NCBI GenBank assembly: GCA_007922225.1
Contig: ML679961.1
Location: 10,433,930-10,497,929, forward strand
From: Emydura subglobosa
Lineage: Eukaryota > Chordata > Testudines > Chelidae
Direction: 5' to 3'
DNA: 64,000 nucleotides
Part shown: piece after piece, positions 1 to 11,988 of the stretch
How positions within the stretch are numbered: the first letter of the stretch is position 1
How the letters are laid out: every line of letters starts with the position of its first letter
Notes under the pieces: model-generated
What the model saw: only the letters and a program-made list of their open reading frames with translations
Told to the model about the DNA's origin: nothing
The model's database searches: none
Translations under genes and position numbers: made by a program

Positions 1-2359
1 GGCATACATTGGTCCTAGAAACGCCTTCTCCTCTTGTAGTGCTTCTAGGTCATTGTGATACGTAGATAACCCAGGACACGAAAACAAAAGAAAAAGAGGC
101 TGAAGCACTTTGGCAGTGGTTTGCTCCGACTCTGAGCGATGGTAGTATTCCTGCTGCATGCTACGGATATCCGGTGGAAGTTAAGGGGTTATTCTTTTCC
201 TCCCCATAGCGTCTATGAGCAGCAGGGCAATGAGGAGCCCACGGGTTCTTGCTGGTGTCTCCACGTGGAAACAGAACTGAGCTAATCTTGCTTTGAAGGG
301 TCCTTTGCCTACTTCACAAATAGGTTCACTCTTGGGGGTTTGTCTGATGTACTCAACAGACTGTCAGAGAAAGAAGATGAGCCACTGTGTTGCTTCCTTT
401 GGCTGAGTTTCATTCAACGTCTCAGGAGTTTTCAGAAGCATGCTCTGAATCAGCTTCCCTCAGCTGCCTGCAAGAAGTTCTTCTCTCCTTTCTGGGGAAT
501 GTTTGAACCCGTTAGAAGCTGGCGTTGTCAATGCTTTCCTTGGTACTCTCCTCAAGCGAGTGGTGGCGAGACTCTTGTTCAGGAAAACTTCCCTTGATAA
601 CCTGGCCGATTTTTCTGTGTCTCAGTTCTCCCCGTTTTGCAGCAGATTGGCGGGGAAGGTCTATCATTAGAACTGGGCTCATGGTGGAGAACACACTTAT
701 TTCTTGGGCTGCCCGTCTTCTCCTGCTGTTGAACAGACTTCAGGCCTCTCTGCTCATACTGTTAGCTCGTTCTGCAACATGTGACCGATTTGATTATGAA
801 GCACTCACTCTTTACTCATTCACGGGACCTGGTGGGGATGAATAGGATGGGCTTACAAGAGTGCCGTTCATTCTTTTCGGAGAGGACTGAAAGAGCTGCA
901 TTGGGTAATTTCTCCCAACTCCCTCAGATTTCCACACGTAGTGTTCCTTCCTGTCGTGCCTTCTGTTTAATGTGTATGTGAAGCTGCAGTAGGAGGCTGA
1001 AAGTTGCCTTGGGTTGCAGTCCCATGAGTATTCTCAGATACCACGCTGCTGAGTGTGGGGTCAATACCTAGATATGCTGATCTCAATGCTGATGTTTCTC
1101 ACCTGGATTCTGAGGTCACCCTGCCAGGCAAGGTGGGAAAAAAGAGTTCTGGTAAAAAGAGTTTGCTGAGTGAAAGCCAGATGGCGTAAATTCTGTAAGA
1201 GCAAGACAGGCAATGAAGAACTTCTGGGAGAATTGATAGGGGTTATGACTGCCCCTTCCACTGAAGTATTTCCACTCTTTGCCTCAAATGTTCACAATCT
1301 TGGACTTTTGTTGTGTTTACTGCTGCCCCTAGATTTCCAGACAATGTCAGTGACCATTAATCTATAATGTGGACCTCACTTCAGAGAACTATGCCTTTGT
1401 CACCACAGGTGCTGCTCTTATAGAACACTTGGAAGCTGCCGTTAGGGGTGAATGTGGCTGGCTGCCTTGTTAGTGGAGCTCACCAATGTCGAAGGAACAG
1501 CTGTGCGTTCCACACTGACTCCCGATCTGCTTCTGGATGCAACCCGAGGTGCCAGTTATCTGAAAAGCCCTGAATGGCTTGGGTTCTGGCTGTCTGAAAA
1601 GTTACCTCTGTTGCTGCGCCCTGTGGTCTCACCAGAAAGCTCTTGCTGCCTGTTCCCAAGTGAGGGAGGACACAGCTTTCTTGGAGGACCTCTCTGGGCC
1701 CTGGAGTCAGCTCCATTTTGTGCTTCGTCCCAGCTCAAGTGTGGAGACATTTAGGATGCAGTTCAGGTGGGGTTTTTCCCTTTGACTGTAGGCTTGCATG
1801 GAAGTCCTATCCACATGCTTTCGTTTGCGCTGACGTTTCCTTAGTTTGGTCAATGCGCCACAGGGTTTTTATTGCATCAAAACTAAATGGAGGTGGTAGA
1901 AGCTGGAAGTGGGTTTGATCTGAAAACACTGGTATCAAGAGTTGCCTTGTCTATAATGCATCCAGAGATCACAGTGATGAGTTCAATATACACAAACAGC
2001 CGGTACAACATGGGCAATCGTTGTGCAACTGGCACCACAAAGCCACACAACCTGCTACTTCGAACGTGACCCTATCTAGGGCTGAGAGGTCTCTGTGCCT
2101 GCTCCGTCGTTGGGCTCTCTGATGAGTCTGCCGACAGGGATGGGGGTAGTGGGGCAAGGTTCTGATGTTGTTCACTGTCCTAGTAGGAAACAGATTGTGA
2201 ACTCCAATTTACTACACGCCGGTCACCATGAGTTGGCAACTGCTTTGGGTCAGTACTAAATGAGGCTGAATTTGACCCTATAATGCAGAGATGAAAGGCC
2301 ATGTATCCACTATCAACCCCTACCTCTGAACTTGGGGTGTGGCTATTTCTCAGTTTCTC
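1..2359. other. Unassigned DNA, no gene recognised
   Basis: Only short overlapping open frames (about 60-106 codons) occur on both strands, with no recognisable domain, no consistent coding bias and no convincing exon structure. No repeat family known to me was identified here. The composition is ordinary for non-coding vertebrate DNA. An old, unrecognised repeat cannot be excluded. Confidence 0.5.
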
Positions 2360-3290
2360 CTTAATATGGAAGGAGTCGATTCTGTTGACAGAGCTGCCCT
2401 GTGGAAGGATCTATGAAGCACTGGTGTTCACAACATCCTCCTGAGGTTAATTCAAGATCTACATATCGATTCAGGGGGACGGGTGTAATGGGGGACCCAT
2501 AGGTCTGACGGGTTTGACAAAAGATCTGTGGTGAAGCAGGGATGTGTCCGGGACCCTGCCCTATTCTGCCACACAATGGATTGGCCCCTCGAGTGTGTCT
2601 CCAAAAATACTGGTCGAATGGTCGGTTAAATTTATTTGACTAACCTGGGTTATGCATAACCTGGGTTATGTCACCCTTTTTGGCCAGGGTGCAAATGAGC
2701 TTAAAAATGCACCAGAGAGCTTCCAGCACATGGTAGCTGACCTTCGACTAAGGATTTCTGGGGCAAAAACAAATATCCAGAGTGTCAGTGCAAAAGTTGT
2801 GATACAAGATATCTGGGCTACCAGGAAAATTGTGGAAGTAGTGCAAGATTTCATTTATCTAGGCAATAAATTACCATCAAATGGGTGTAGCCAGCTAGAC
2901 ATCCTAAGGAGAATCGGTCTACCAGCCTCAGCCATGGAGACCCTGCATAGGGTCTGAAGACGAAAGAAGATGACTTTGCATACTGAAGTACAAATTTATC
3001 AAATCTGTGTAGTTCTAATCTTATACGGATCTGAAACTTGGGTGTTGCTTAAACAAGACATCAGGAGGCTAGAGACATGTCATATGCATTGGTAGTGGCG
3101 ACTACTGAGTATAAGATGCTTTGATTTGATCAGTGATAAGGATGTATTATTAAGAACTGGCCTCAAGAGGACTGAAGTCACCATTGGTCAACACTGGCTG
3201 GCATTTTTATCACATAGCCTATCCTGGAGACAAGGCCCTGCACATTGAGCCCTGGAGATCAGACATCAGGAGGGGACATTGCCCGTTCAC
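2360..3290 (+). mobile_element. Decayed non-CR1 LINE, reverse transcriptase remnant
   Basis: Reading across several frames gives a degraded reverse transcriptase of the endonuclease-type LINEs. Near 2366-2413 there is EGVDSVDRAALWKDL, which fits the family pattern 'KAFDSVDR..LW..L'. Near 2530-2590 there is VVKQGCVRDPALF, which fits 'GVRQGC.LSP.LF'. The frame at 2652-2957 holds ISGAKTN, then VQDFIYLGNKLPSNG and ILRRIGLPASAM, matching 'KTK...F.YLGS....DG...EI..RIG.A..AM'. Around 3027-3075 comes LYGSETWVLLKQDIRRLE. Stops and frameshifts separate these blocks, so the copy is dead. The YLGS...LLYGSETW signature is absent from CR1 and resembles RTE-like or related clades; I cannot settle the clade by eye. 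Confidence 0.7.
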
Positions 3291-4015
3291 GGACTGACAG
3301 TGGCTAGAAGGTCATCTGCAATTAACCTGGCTGCCCCCGATCAGTAATTACCTGGTGGAGCTTTTAGACATTTAGAATAAAGACATACAATGTGGCCACA
3401 GACATCTGGCGTTACAGGCCCTCGCTGTCTGCGGGCGGTGGTGGTGCTGAGTCTGAAGAAGTAAGAAAATGTAAAAATCTGACCTTTTGTCCCTTTACTA
3501 GCCCTGACAACATTACTAACAAATAAACTATCTTGCAGATGAAACTATCCTACCTCAGGGAAGGGCAGTGAGTGCTAAAGACAAATGTCCTTGTCTGTAG
3601 CTATAGGTCACCTCTGCTATTCCCACAAAGTGACCCAAGACCCTCCCCCAAAACCCTCACCCTCCCGTCGCTCCTGGAAAGCACCCTTCCCTGACCTCCC
3701 CATCTACTCCTCCTGACTTGAACCTGGGCTGGATGATGGAAACCATTTCACATGCTTCAGACATGCCCCTCTCATGACCTCAAAACACTCAAGTTCCAGG
3801 TGGCATACTCTCAGATGGTGGCTGTCTGCAGGTTAATTTTTATTGCTCTGTTCTGATTATTTCCATGCAATGATGTGTATCCCTTGGGTCCTTCTGGAAA
3901 TGCTCTTCTCAGAGTTTTCTTTCATCGCATGGAAAACAGCGTTGCATAAACTCTGCAGCGGTCTGGTTCATAAATAATCCTTCAGTCAGAGGCGAGAAGC
4001 AAATCAAGCCTTTTA
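3291..4015. other. Unassigned DNA
   Basis: No gene, RNA or recognised repeat was seen between the LINE remnant and the CR1 tail. The right part is AT-richer and contains only chance-length frames. Confidence 0.45.
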
Positions 4016-4348
4016 TCATAGAATCATAAAATCATAGAAGATTAGGGTGCCTAGCAGGCATCTAGTCCAATCCCCTGTTCAAAGCAGGACCAATCCCAAC
4101 TAAACCATCCCAGCCAGGGCTTTGTCAAACTGGGCCTTAAAAACCTCTAAGGATGGAGATTCCACCACCTCCCTAGGTAACCCATTGCAGTGCTTCACCA
4201 GCCTCCTAGTGAATTTTTTTTTCCTAATAGCCAACCTAGCTCTTCCCCACTGCAATTTGAGACCATTTTTCCTTGTTCTATGCCCAAATTGCACTCCATG
4301 GAGAATCCCTCCACTGCCAGGACTTTTTTCTTCCCAACTTCCCATCAT
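4016..4348 (-). mobile_element. CR1 LINE 3' end, 5'-truncated
   Basis: On the minus strand this runs from the last codons of CR1 ORF2 through the 3' untranslated region. The plus strand begins with the reverse of the typical CR1 terminus (atcatagaatcataaaatc) and then reads 'catctagtccaatcccctg'. The minus-strand frame at 4100-4348 contains [18 protein letters not shown] and [17 protein letters not shown], the conserved C-terminus of CR1 ORF2. Copies B, C and D in this window carry the same block. The right edge is approximate, because the sequence beyond 4270 diverges. Confidence 0.9.
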
Positions 4349-4787
4349 AGGGAAACTTCTCCTTCTCCTTCCACATTGATGGGAACAATCTGACCAAACC
4401 TTCTGCAGCTGGCATTGAAGTTCTTAGACAATTACCAAATAATCTGTGGGTTTTAATTGTGTTGGGTATACGGTGTGCAAAATGCCAATCCCTTAACCGT
4501 ACTTATCTTTAGGATATAAATTAAAATGTCAGAGACATAAATATCTCTGGACTTGTGCTAACAGTATATTTTACTTAATTTCATCGATAGAAGACAATGC
4601 ATTGCATCATCTGGTGAATTCCCTATTCTCCAGTCGTGGTAGTTGCATTGAAGACAAGGGATAAGCCAGGGCAGCAGGGTTAGAGTCACAAAGCTACAGA
4701 GGATCAAATAACCTGCACACCTTGATTTTGTTGTAAAGTTCATGTTTTTAATAAAGGAGAATAAGTGCCGCTACCAAATTTCTGCGG

Positions 4788-4867
4788 GTCAGATTCTCCA
4801 CTGGCTTGCATCAAGCATTTGTACTCACTTTGCTTGGATGTAACAGCTATACAGTGGGGAGAAGGAT
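4788..4867. repeat. Short palindromic interspersed repeat (putative MITE)
   Basis: The ends are roughly complementary (cagattctccactgg against cagtggggagaagg). The sequence resembles other copies of the same short palindromic type near 31.4, 60.4 and 61.1 kb. No target duplication was made out. Confidence 0.4.
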
Positions 4868-4924
4868 GCCCAGTACGTTACACCCTTATATAGTCACTGG
4901 CATTGTTTGATTATCACTATTATT

Positions 4925-5480
4925 CATTATTTCTATTGCAGTGGCTCCCAGAGACTCTGGCCCCACTGTGCTAGGCACGGCGCAAACATGTAACAAAGAG
5001 ACGGTCCCTGCCCCAAGGAGTTTAGAATCTGTGTGTAAGATGAGAGACAACAAGTGGCTACAAAAAGACAGACAAGGAGGAGCAAAGGGCAATAATGAGA
5101 TGAAAGTGATCATCATGAATGGTCACAACAAACCAGCTGCGTAACTGTTGCTGAGCTTTTTTGTGGGTATTGTGGCAGGAGAGAGAGCCAGGAGGAGTTT
5201 GATGGAGGACAATGTGGTGGATTTAAACGGGAAGCTCCTTCCACTCATAAGGGCCAGCATGGCAGGAAATACGACAGGGATCATTAGAAAAAGGTCTGCT
5301 TTGTTGTCAGAGTGGTGCTAGGCATCAATGTCTCAGTACTGAATAAGAGATGATGGGTCCTGAAGGACTTTAATGATGAAGACAAGTAGTCTGTGGTTGC
5401 TTAGGGAGGAGAGACACAATCCATGTAGGGCATCCGCCGTCTGTCCCTTAAATTGCACCGTTTTGCTGAGATAGGAAAGC
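4925..5480 (-). mobile_element. L2-like LINE 3' end
   Basis: The plus strand starts with a segment reading 'ccccactgtgctaggcac', 'gacggtccctgccccaagga' and 'gtttagaatc'. This is the reverse of the '...gattgtaagctctttggggcagggac...' tail that also occurs near 14.7, 25.1, 36.7 and 58.2 kb. Further right, the minus strand translates to the worn C-terminus of an L2/CR1-group reverse transcriptase, with a recognisable FPFKSTTLSSIKLLLAL block. The copy is old, with many substitutions. The subfamily was not determined. Confidence 0.6.
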
Positions 5481-8020
5481 CCACTTGGGCGAGAGTCATG
5501 CGAAACGCTGGCGCTGTGTATTGGGTAAATGGCAGAATAACTGGGCTCGAAACATAGGTGGGGAACAGTCACACAAAACTTTGGCCCAACAAGACTACAA
5601 AGGATGAAATCCTAGCCATTGCAACAGCTCCCATTGATGTCAGTGGAGTCCAGATCTCACCCTAAGAGTGAACGGGGTCAAAAAAGGAGCCAGCATTCCC
5701 CTCCCCTGCCGCCAGAAATTGTTGTTTTCCATTGAAATTTTGGAAAATATTAACTAGCTTTAGCCGGGGCAAATTTATGTGCATCCTTCATTCACCAGGG
5801 GCTTCTGGGCACTCACAGGCCACCATTTGCACTAACATTTGCAGCAAGTCCCAGTTTATAGTTCGATATAAGATCCGAAGCTGAGTCAGCCTGCTCAGAC
5901 GAAGCAGAGAAGCTTGGCGTAGCACAGCTGGAGTAGAGACTGCAGGGGCAAATTGGTCAGTCCTCACCGTGCACAAACATCCATCGGCATGGTGTGCAAA
6001 TACCCAGGCTGCAGCACTGACCGCAAATGAAATCCACGCCATGCAGCAGACTCTAGCATGCGGTGGCCGTGTTGGGGAAACCCTGTGTCTCTGGGATGGT
6101 TGCAGGGGAAGGGAAATGCACAAAAGTGGAAGCAGTCTGAGGAGCAGAGCTGCTACTTGCTCAGGGATGTATCTTTCCCTTCTCCACTCATGCATCGCGT
6201 TCCCTCTCCCCAGTTTGCAGCCATTGCAGCATGTCGTTGATTGTCCTCCAGGTGAGCACTTGTATTGCAGTTCTTCCGGTTTAAAACATGGTGGATGGTG
6301 CCCATGGTCCGTGTGACTTTGGTGAACAACATTTCCACGACTTAGGCAGAGAAGCTGGGACCTAGTGCCAACAGGATCCATGCGGCGACCCTTGTTGTGG
6401 TGTCACTGAGGTGGGGAAATCCTTGTCTTTCCTTTGGCAGCCAACCAAGCATTAAGGGCTCGCTCCATTTCCCACAAAGGCCAAGGACAAAACTCCTTCT
6501 TGATTTCAAATGGGGGCAGGACCAGACCCGTGATCCCCATGGGGGGCCAGCACCGCTGTGGATGCCTTTCTTCAGAACGCTGGCATCTGGAAGAGATGGC
6601 ACTTGAACGGTGATGCCAACATTAAGCAGGCAACCTGTCTCCTTGTTTTGTGAAATGCCATGCAGTTTGTGAGCTGGCAGCTCCAAAGGTGTGCAGGCAC
6701 CAGGGTCACCCCTGTCTCTGTGGATGCATGTAGGACCGAGACAGCAGCATCCGCCAGAAACCTCAGAGACAGAGAGTGCGGATCATCTTGAATTTTACAC
6801 GAATGAGGCTCTGCAGGACAGCATGGACTAACTGTCGCTTGAAAGGCAAAGGACTAGGAAAGACACGAAAGCCGGCTACAGTGCTGGGCTTTGTTCTACT
6901 GCTCCGGTGTTTAAATCACTGATATATAATCTTGTTCCTGATTTTGGTTCCCGTCTCATCTGTCTTTTGTAAGCTGCTTCCTGTGACCTCTCCTCTGTCG
7001 AAGGGGGGAGCGTGTGACTACAGCCGGCCCTTCATGCCAGCTGGCAGAGGGTGCTCTTGCCTAGCATATGTAGCTCCCTCCCCCAAGTCAGACTGAATTG
7101 TGTTACCACTCCAGCACTGTCTGCTTCCACCTGCATGGACCCAAGCGTCCCCATGTTGCACGACAAACTGCTTCTGCTGTTCCACAAGGCTGGGCCAATG
7201 TTAGTACGAAGGATCATAGAATCCACTTGATAAATCTTCCTGCTATGTTGGGCACTTCCAGTTTAACCTACTTTATTCAAATAGGAAGCGTGTGTGTGAG
7301 AGCGGGAGAGATGTGCTCTGCAATAATTCCAGATTTAATTGGAAATTTAGTAAATCTGCTAAAATATTTAGTGGTTTCAATTTTTCCTCTTCTGTAAGAA
7401 ACAAAGGATCCTGGTTTATCATGTGTCTTTCAACAACTTTAATTTCATTTGTAGATTAAGGATGGAAATAGCATTGCCACTCGATTGCATACTGGGCATT
7501 AAGAAGACAAAAACGTTCATTGTTTGAAGCACTCAGATTTTTTTTCCCCAGACATTAAGCTGTAGGTGGCATTCTTTATACCTGACATCAGAGCACTTTT
7601 GTCAGGCGTTTAGTTGACAGGATTTACCGCAAACCCATCTTAGGTGTGTGAAGCAGTGAAAACAACAAAATGTTTCTGTCAGGTGACGGGGTTTGGTGAA
7701 GAGGGAGCCAGGCTGATCAGCACCGATAGGGTAACTGCTGCTTTTCAACCCACGTAATTAAAGATTTGTAGAGTGCTTTGAAGGGAATTAATTAGCAGAG
7801 AATGGTTGTTTTGTTTATAGTTTTTCTCATCAACATAATAAGAAGGTAGCCTTGCTCGAGGTATCAAACTGGACTGAGATTTCCCTGAGCCTGTGAATGC
7901 TTCATGCTTTTATGGTCCCTGCAGGCTTATTACATTGGTTTGTTTGCTTTTATTTCTATTGTTGTTCCTATTGTGATAGCCAGAAGGATGGTCTTGTGAT
8001 TACATCATTGGTTTGGGACC
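5481..8020. other. Unassigned DNA with long chance frames
   Basis: The longest frame is 5788-6381 on the minus strand, 197 codons without a recognisable domain. A plus-strand frame of 115 codons overlaps it at 5969-6316, and another minus-strand frame lies at 6342-6686. Their composition looks like translated GC-moderate non-coding DNA. I see no signal peptide, no repeated motif and no splice structure that would support a gene. A run near 5620-5660 (cccattgatgtcagtggagt) resembles the core of the short palindromic repeats seen elsewhere. Confidence 0.45.
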
Positions 8021-8480
8021 CAGGGCTTGTCTACACTAGAAAGCTGTATCATTTTAACTTCACTGTTATCATTAAAGTAGTACCACCCCACTGTGTGTGG
8101 ACTAAGGCTATGGTTGCCTTAGGAGCGCTTTACTGGTGTAGGAACACCAGTATACTACCCCAGCAAAGCACTAATAATGTGGGTGCAGCTAGACTGGCAA
8201 AGCTGAGGTTTATACCAGTATAGTATAGCCACCTGCCCACCCCTGCCCCCAAGCAAAGTAAGCTCAACTGGTAAAAGCACAGTTTTGCCGATGTAACTGA
8301 TGCCTCTACACTATTGGCGTCTACTGGCACAGCTGTGTCAGTGAGGGATCACACCTCTTCACACCCCTAACTGAGACGGCTGTGCCAGCAGAAGTCCCTA
8401 GCGTAGACACTAGTTACACTGGCAACATCGTGCTTTTACCGGTATAGCTTGTTTCTGTATAAAGTGCTTTATACTAGCAG
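8021..8480. mobile_element. Palindromic MITE with TTGTCTACACT end
   Basis: The left end is cagggcttgtctacacta, the terminus shared with the MITE at 32420-32651. Inside, 8265-8450 forms a long imperfect palindrome: 'ggtaaaagcac...gccgatgtaact' and 'ggcacagctgtgtcagtgag' pair with 'gacggctgtgccagcagaag' and 'actggcaacatcgtgctttt'. There is no coding capacity, so this is a non-autonomous DNA element. The right end is unclear, because a LINE fragment follows and MITE-like sequence resumes at 9120, so a larger interrupted element is possible. Confidence 0.65.
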
Positions 8481-8634
8481 AGTTATACATACATGATTTT
8501 CTGCAACAGAGAGCTATGACAGATACTGCTCGATGTTCTTCAGGGTCTCTTTATTGATCTGAATTACAGGAGCAGGATCCTCATGATTCGAAGTCTGGTG
8601 GTGGAGTACGTTAGTTTTTTTTTGGTGTTGAATG

Positions 8635-9115
8635 TGAGGCCGAGTTGGTTGTAGGCCTCAGAGAAAGTTGGGCTGCTCATGTTCTTCGAATGTCAGAAAA
8701 TTGGCTCCCAAAGCAGGTCGTGTTCTCACAACTGAGCCATGGCCAACAGTCAAGGGGCAGGCAAGAGAAGCACTTCAAAGACATCCTCAAAGCCAACATG
8801 AAGTGTGATATTGACATAAATTCATGGAAAACCCAAGCCCACGACTGACCAAAATGGAAAAGGACCTTGTGGCCAGGATCCCAGTATTTCAAGATCCAAT
8901 GGAGACAACAGGAAATGGAGAAATGGGAAAGATTGTACCACATCCGGACTCAGCACCCCAGATTCATCCCTTCCATTGGGAAACGTCAGCCCCAATTATG
9001 ATAAGTTTTGTGGATCCTAGATTGGCCTCATTAGCCACCTACAGACCCACCAGCAAAAACTGGCTATCATTTTATGAAGACAATTATCCTTGAACTCCGA
9101 GGGATCACCAACGAC
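8635..9115 (+). mobile_element. Non-CR1 LINE fragment, C-terminal region
   Basis: The frame beginning at 8645 reads ESWAAHVLRMSENWLPKQ, then QQSRGRQEKHFKDILKANMK and DIDINSW. This matches the C-terminal block of endonuclease-type LINE proteins, commonly R..W.GHV.RM.D.RLPKQ..., G+R..GRP.KR+KD.LK.NLK...ID...W. This is the part that would follow the segment preserved at 2360-3290, so both may come from one family. Sequence after the stop near 8846 still reads as related protein in another frame (up to about 9000), which indicates a frameshift. Confidence 0.65.
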
Positions 9116-9119
9116 ACAT

Positions 9120-9212
9120 ACATACAGGAAGGGGAGTAACTAGATCAGTATAAGGCACTTTTATACCAGTGTAACTGCACGCACACTAGGGATTTTACCA
9201 GTATAACTTTAA
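9120..9212. mobile_element. MITE fragment
   Basis: The segment 'agtataaggcacttttatac', 'cagtgtaactgcac' and 'ttttaccagtataacttt' repeats motifs found inside the MITE at 8021-8480. It may be the detached right part of that element, separated from it by the LINE fragment. Confidence 0.45.
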
Positions 9213-9378
9213 CATAAGAACCTAAGAACGGCCAGACTGGGTCAGACCAATGGTCCATCTAGCCCAATATCCTGTCTTCCTACAGTGGCCAATGCCAGGT
9301 GCTTGAGAGGCAATGAACAGAACAAGTGATTCATCCTGTTGCCCATTTCCAGCCTCTGGCAAACAGCAATCCCTTAAT
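9211..9378 (+). mobile_element. CR1-type 3' UTR repeat ('aacataagaac' family)
   Basis: The repeat starts with aacataagaacctaagaacg and continues with gactgggtcagaccaatggt, 'ccatctagcccaatatcctg' and 'cagtggccaatgccaggtg'. Two more copies lie at 41197-41310 and 50375-50574. Together they define a dispersed family with a sharp left end. The 'agtccagtatcc' style and lack of coding sequence fit the 3' untranslated part of a CR1-type LINE or a derived SINE. Confidence 0.7.
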
Positions 9379-9538
9379 TCACTTCCATGTGGATTAAACT
9401 AAACTGAATTAAGGCCACTTGAATTCTGAATGAGGGTGTTCACATAGGGATTCAATGTGGTTTAACTAACCCATTGCAAATTCACTTTTAGTTAATTTGG
9501 ATTAACTTTCCTGTATGTCCCTTTGTAGTCAAGCCCAA
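9379..9538. mobile_element. Half of a GTTTAA-rich palindromic MITE
   Basis: The internal text is 'tgtggattaaactaaactg', 'aattaaggccacttgaattc', 'atgtggtttaactaa' and 'agttaatttggattaacttt'. It ends with 'gtagtcaagccc', a worn form of the 'gtagacaagccct' terminus of the TTGTCTACACT-type MITEs. Only about half of the palindrome is present. No coding capacity. Confidence 0.6.
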
Positions 9539-9832
9539 AGTCTGACCTGAAATGTCTGCTACACTGCTAGAACTGTGGTGGTCACCTGCCTACCTAGCTG
9601 TAACAGCAGGCTCTTAAGATACATTGCTACTTTGGGATAGGATTTTTCCAAAGCCTGAACTCGGGTTCCATTGAAGTCAATAGCCCCCATTGAAGCCAGA
9701 GTTAGGGTTTATTTTTTGTCTTGATAACTGAGCTCAGCCTTTTTGGAAATCCTTTTGCTGTAATTCTCTTAACTGCTGTAATACAGACAGGCCCAAAAGC
9801 TTCTGAAGGAATCAAGCTTTGTGTGAGGACTA

Positions 9833-9872
9833 AAAGAAAAAGAAAGAAAGAAAGAAAGAAAGAAAAAGAAAA
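9833..9872 (+). repeat. (AAAG)n microsatellite
   Basis: Tandem aaag units with occasional interruptions. Lysine/glutamate-rich or phenylalanine/serine-rich open frames that cross it are artefacts of the repeat. Confidence 0.95.
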
Positions 9873-9879
9873 TCGTCGC

Positions 9880-11470
9880 CTTACCCCCAAGTTGTATGCT
9901 GTTTTCAGGGGAGCAAAGGGCGTTTTCTGGGAAGAAGATTTTTATCCATGGTAGTGAACCTAGATTTATTAACATGCCCCGGTTTTGGGGTGAGAAAGTA
10001 CCTTTTGTTTTCTTTGGACTTTAGGCAGTTCATCCTGCCATCATTAAACTGGATTTCAAACCACCATTTAATTTTTTTCTAGGCAGTTTTTGGCATCTAA
10101 TGTTAATCCTGAAATTGGAAACCCCAGTGGATAAAAGTTCTATGTAACTTGCTTCCAGCACAAATAAGGGACAGCAGATAATTTTAGTGTTACATTTCAA
10201 GGGGGGAAGGAGGAAAGGGAGGGACAGCACCTTTCCTTTATAACATCAGCCATCCTTCAAATGCAAGAGAAAAAAATTCGCAAACAGATCTAGTGCATGT
10301 AGAGAAGGTTCATTTTCAAAATTGCAACAGCCTGCACTTAGGTGATATTAGAAGACACCATGACAGTAAAGTAGTTTTATGCATAGCGGCTTAGCTAACA
10401 TTTTGAGAACTAGTTTAGTGAAGCTATCAGGTTTAAAAATACCAAGCCACAAAGTTTTAATGAAACTATGCGTGGATCAAAATATCATAAAGAGCATCCA
10501 AGAACTGCTTAAGAGATCCTTGAGTGGAAATTAGAATGGATCTTCAGGATTTATTCTGTAAAGCCCGTCTATTTTGACCTTTTTCAGTCTCATATTAAGG
10601 CTGCTGAAAGTGTGTTTTGTTTGGCTAATGCTTGGGACTTGCTGTAGCTCTTAGGTCTGTTAAACTGATGCTGCCACTGAAGTTTCAGTGTGCATTAATT
10701 GACTGATAAGGACTTGGAAATCAAATGGCTGAAGGAAGGGGCTATCATAGATTTTTTTTTTCTTGCTTTATTTCTCTTTGCACTTCATTTACATCTCAAG
10801 CCCTATTGGTGATCCAGATTTGAATAAAGCCACAGCTTAAGCAGTGATTAGATCTCAATAGCTTGGATTTTCAATGAAATTGCTGCTTTTTCCCCCCCTT
10901 AACCAGATGTATTTGGAAATAGTAGCGAAAACTGACACCTGGGGTAACTTTATCATTTAAAATGAAGCTTCCGTGTCTGTATAAAAAACCTGCTGAAATG
11001 AGGGCATTACCTGATAGGCCTTTGACTCTGTCGGTGTCAGGGGTTAGTGTGAAACAAAGCCTCGGCTAAGCAAAGCTTCAACAAGAATGAAAGCAGATAA
11101 GAAAGCTTCCCTCCTCATTCTCAGGTTAGCTCTTTAGCCATGCTATCCAAAAACATGCATTCAAAAAAATGATCCTGTAAACTCCAGAATAAGAAACAAA
11201 TCATTAGGAATATATAATGCAACAAGAAGCTGGGGGGGAGGAGGGGTTATTCTGATTTTATTGTTGTTGTTATTGGAAAGCAATATTTTTAACTCTAAAA
11301 TTCACCTTCTAATCCTTAAGCTGGTGATATGACAGTGTCAAATGCGATGGGATTTTGTGATTCTCATTACTGTTATGTATTGTTCTTGACTAGTCTTCCA
11401 TATTAATATTTATAAATGCCATGAAAAATAGTCTTTTTATGGAAACAGGAGGCCCCAAGCCTTTTATATT

Positions 11471-11503
<33 letters not shown>

Positions 11504-11985
11504 TCTTTTCAGCATACAAACATTGCATCCAATATAGTTGATTACATTTTAGAACAAAAATGATTTTGCAAACAATCCACTTGATGCTGGTTATGTGTGG
11601 GGGATGGTTTTGTGCAGAATGAGAAGCTGCAGATATGATCTTTTTACTAGTGTTCACACAAACTGGTATTCAAATTATAAAGAATAAAGGAATGTTGATT
11701 GCAAGGCATGAGTGATATCAGCCAGACATGAATATGGAAACAGAAAGGAAAATAATATTTGAATTCCAAAAAGTATACCTAAAATAACAACGAAACAAAG
11801 TCAACGATTAACTGGAGTTTGGTAATTAACCGTTGTCGTCTTATGAGTAATTTGAATAGCTACTGACCTCCCAGTGATTCTATTCTTGTCCAGTGCGAAT
11901 TCTCTCATGAAAGAGAAACATTGGGAATTGATTGCCTGAATAGATACGTTTTTAGTAGACAATAGATATATTTTATAAAGAAGAA
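9880..11985. other. AT-rich single-copy-looking DNA
   Basis: About 2.1 kb without any recognised transposable element or coding frame, which is unusual for this window. It contains only the TA-rich tract at 11462-11505. It could be ordinary intergenic or intronic DNA, or it could hold conserved regulatory sequence; the sequence alone does not decide. Confidence 0.5.
11462..11505. repeat. (TA)n microsatellite
   Basis: An alternating ta tract, imperfect at its left side (tatatttatatataaatat) and then a pure ta run. The frame at 11403-11657 on the minus strand is a by-product of it. Confidence 0.95.
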
Positions 11986-11988
11986 GGA

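Noticed and set aside
5788..6381. 197-codon minus-strand open frame as a host gene
   Set aside because: No recognisable domain, no exon signals, and a 115-codon frame overlaps it on the other strand. The residue composition looks like translated non-coding DNA.
9721..9954. Lysine-rich protein frame
   Set aside because: Caused by the (AAAG)n microsatellite at 9833-9872.
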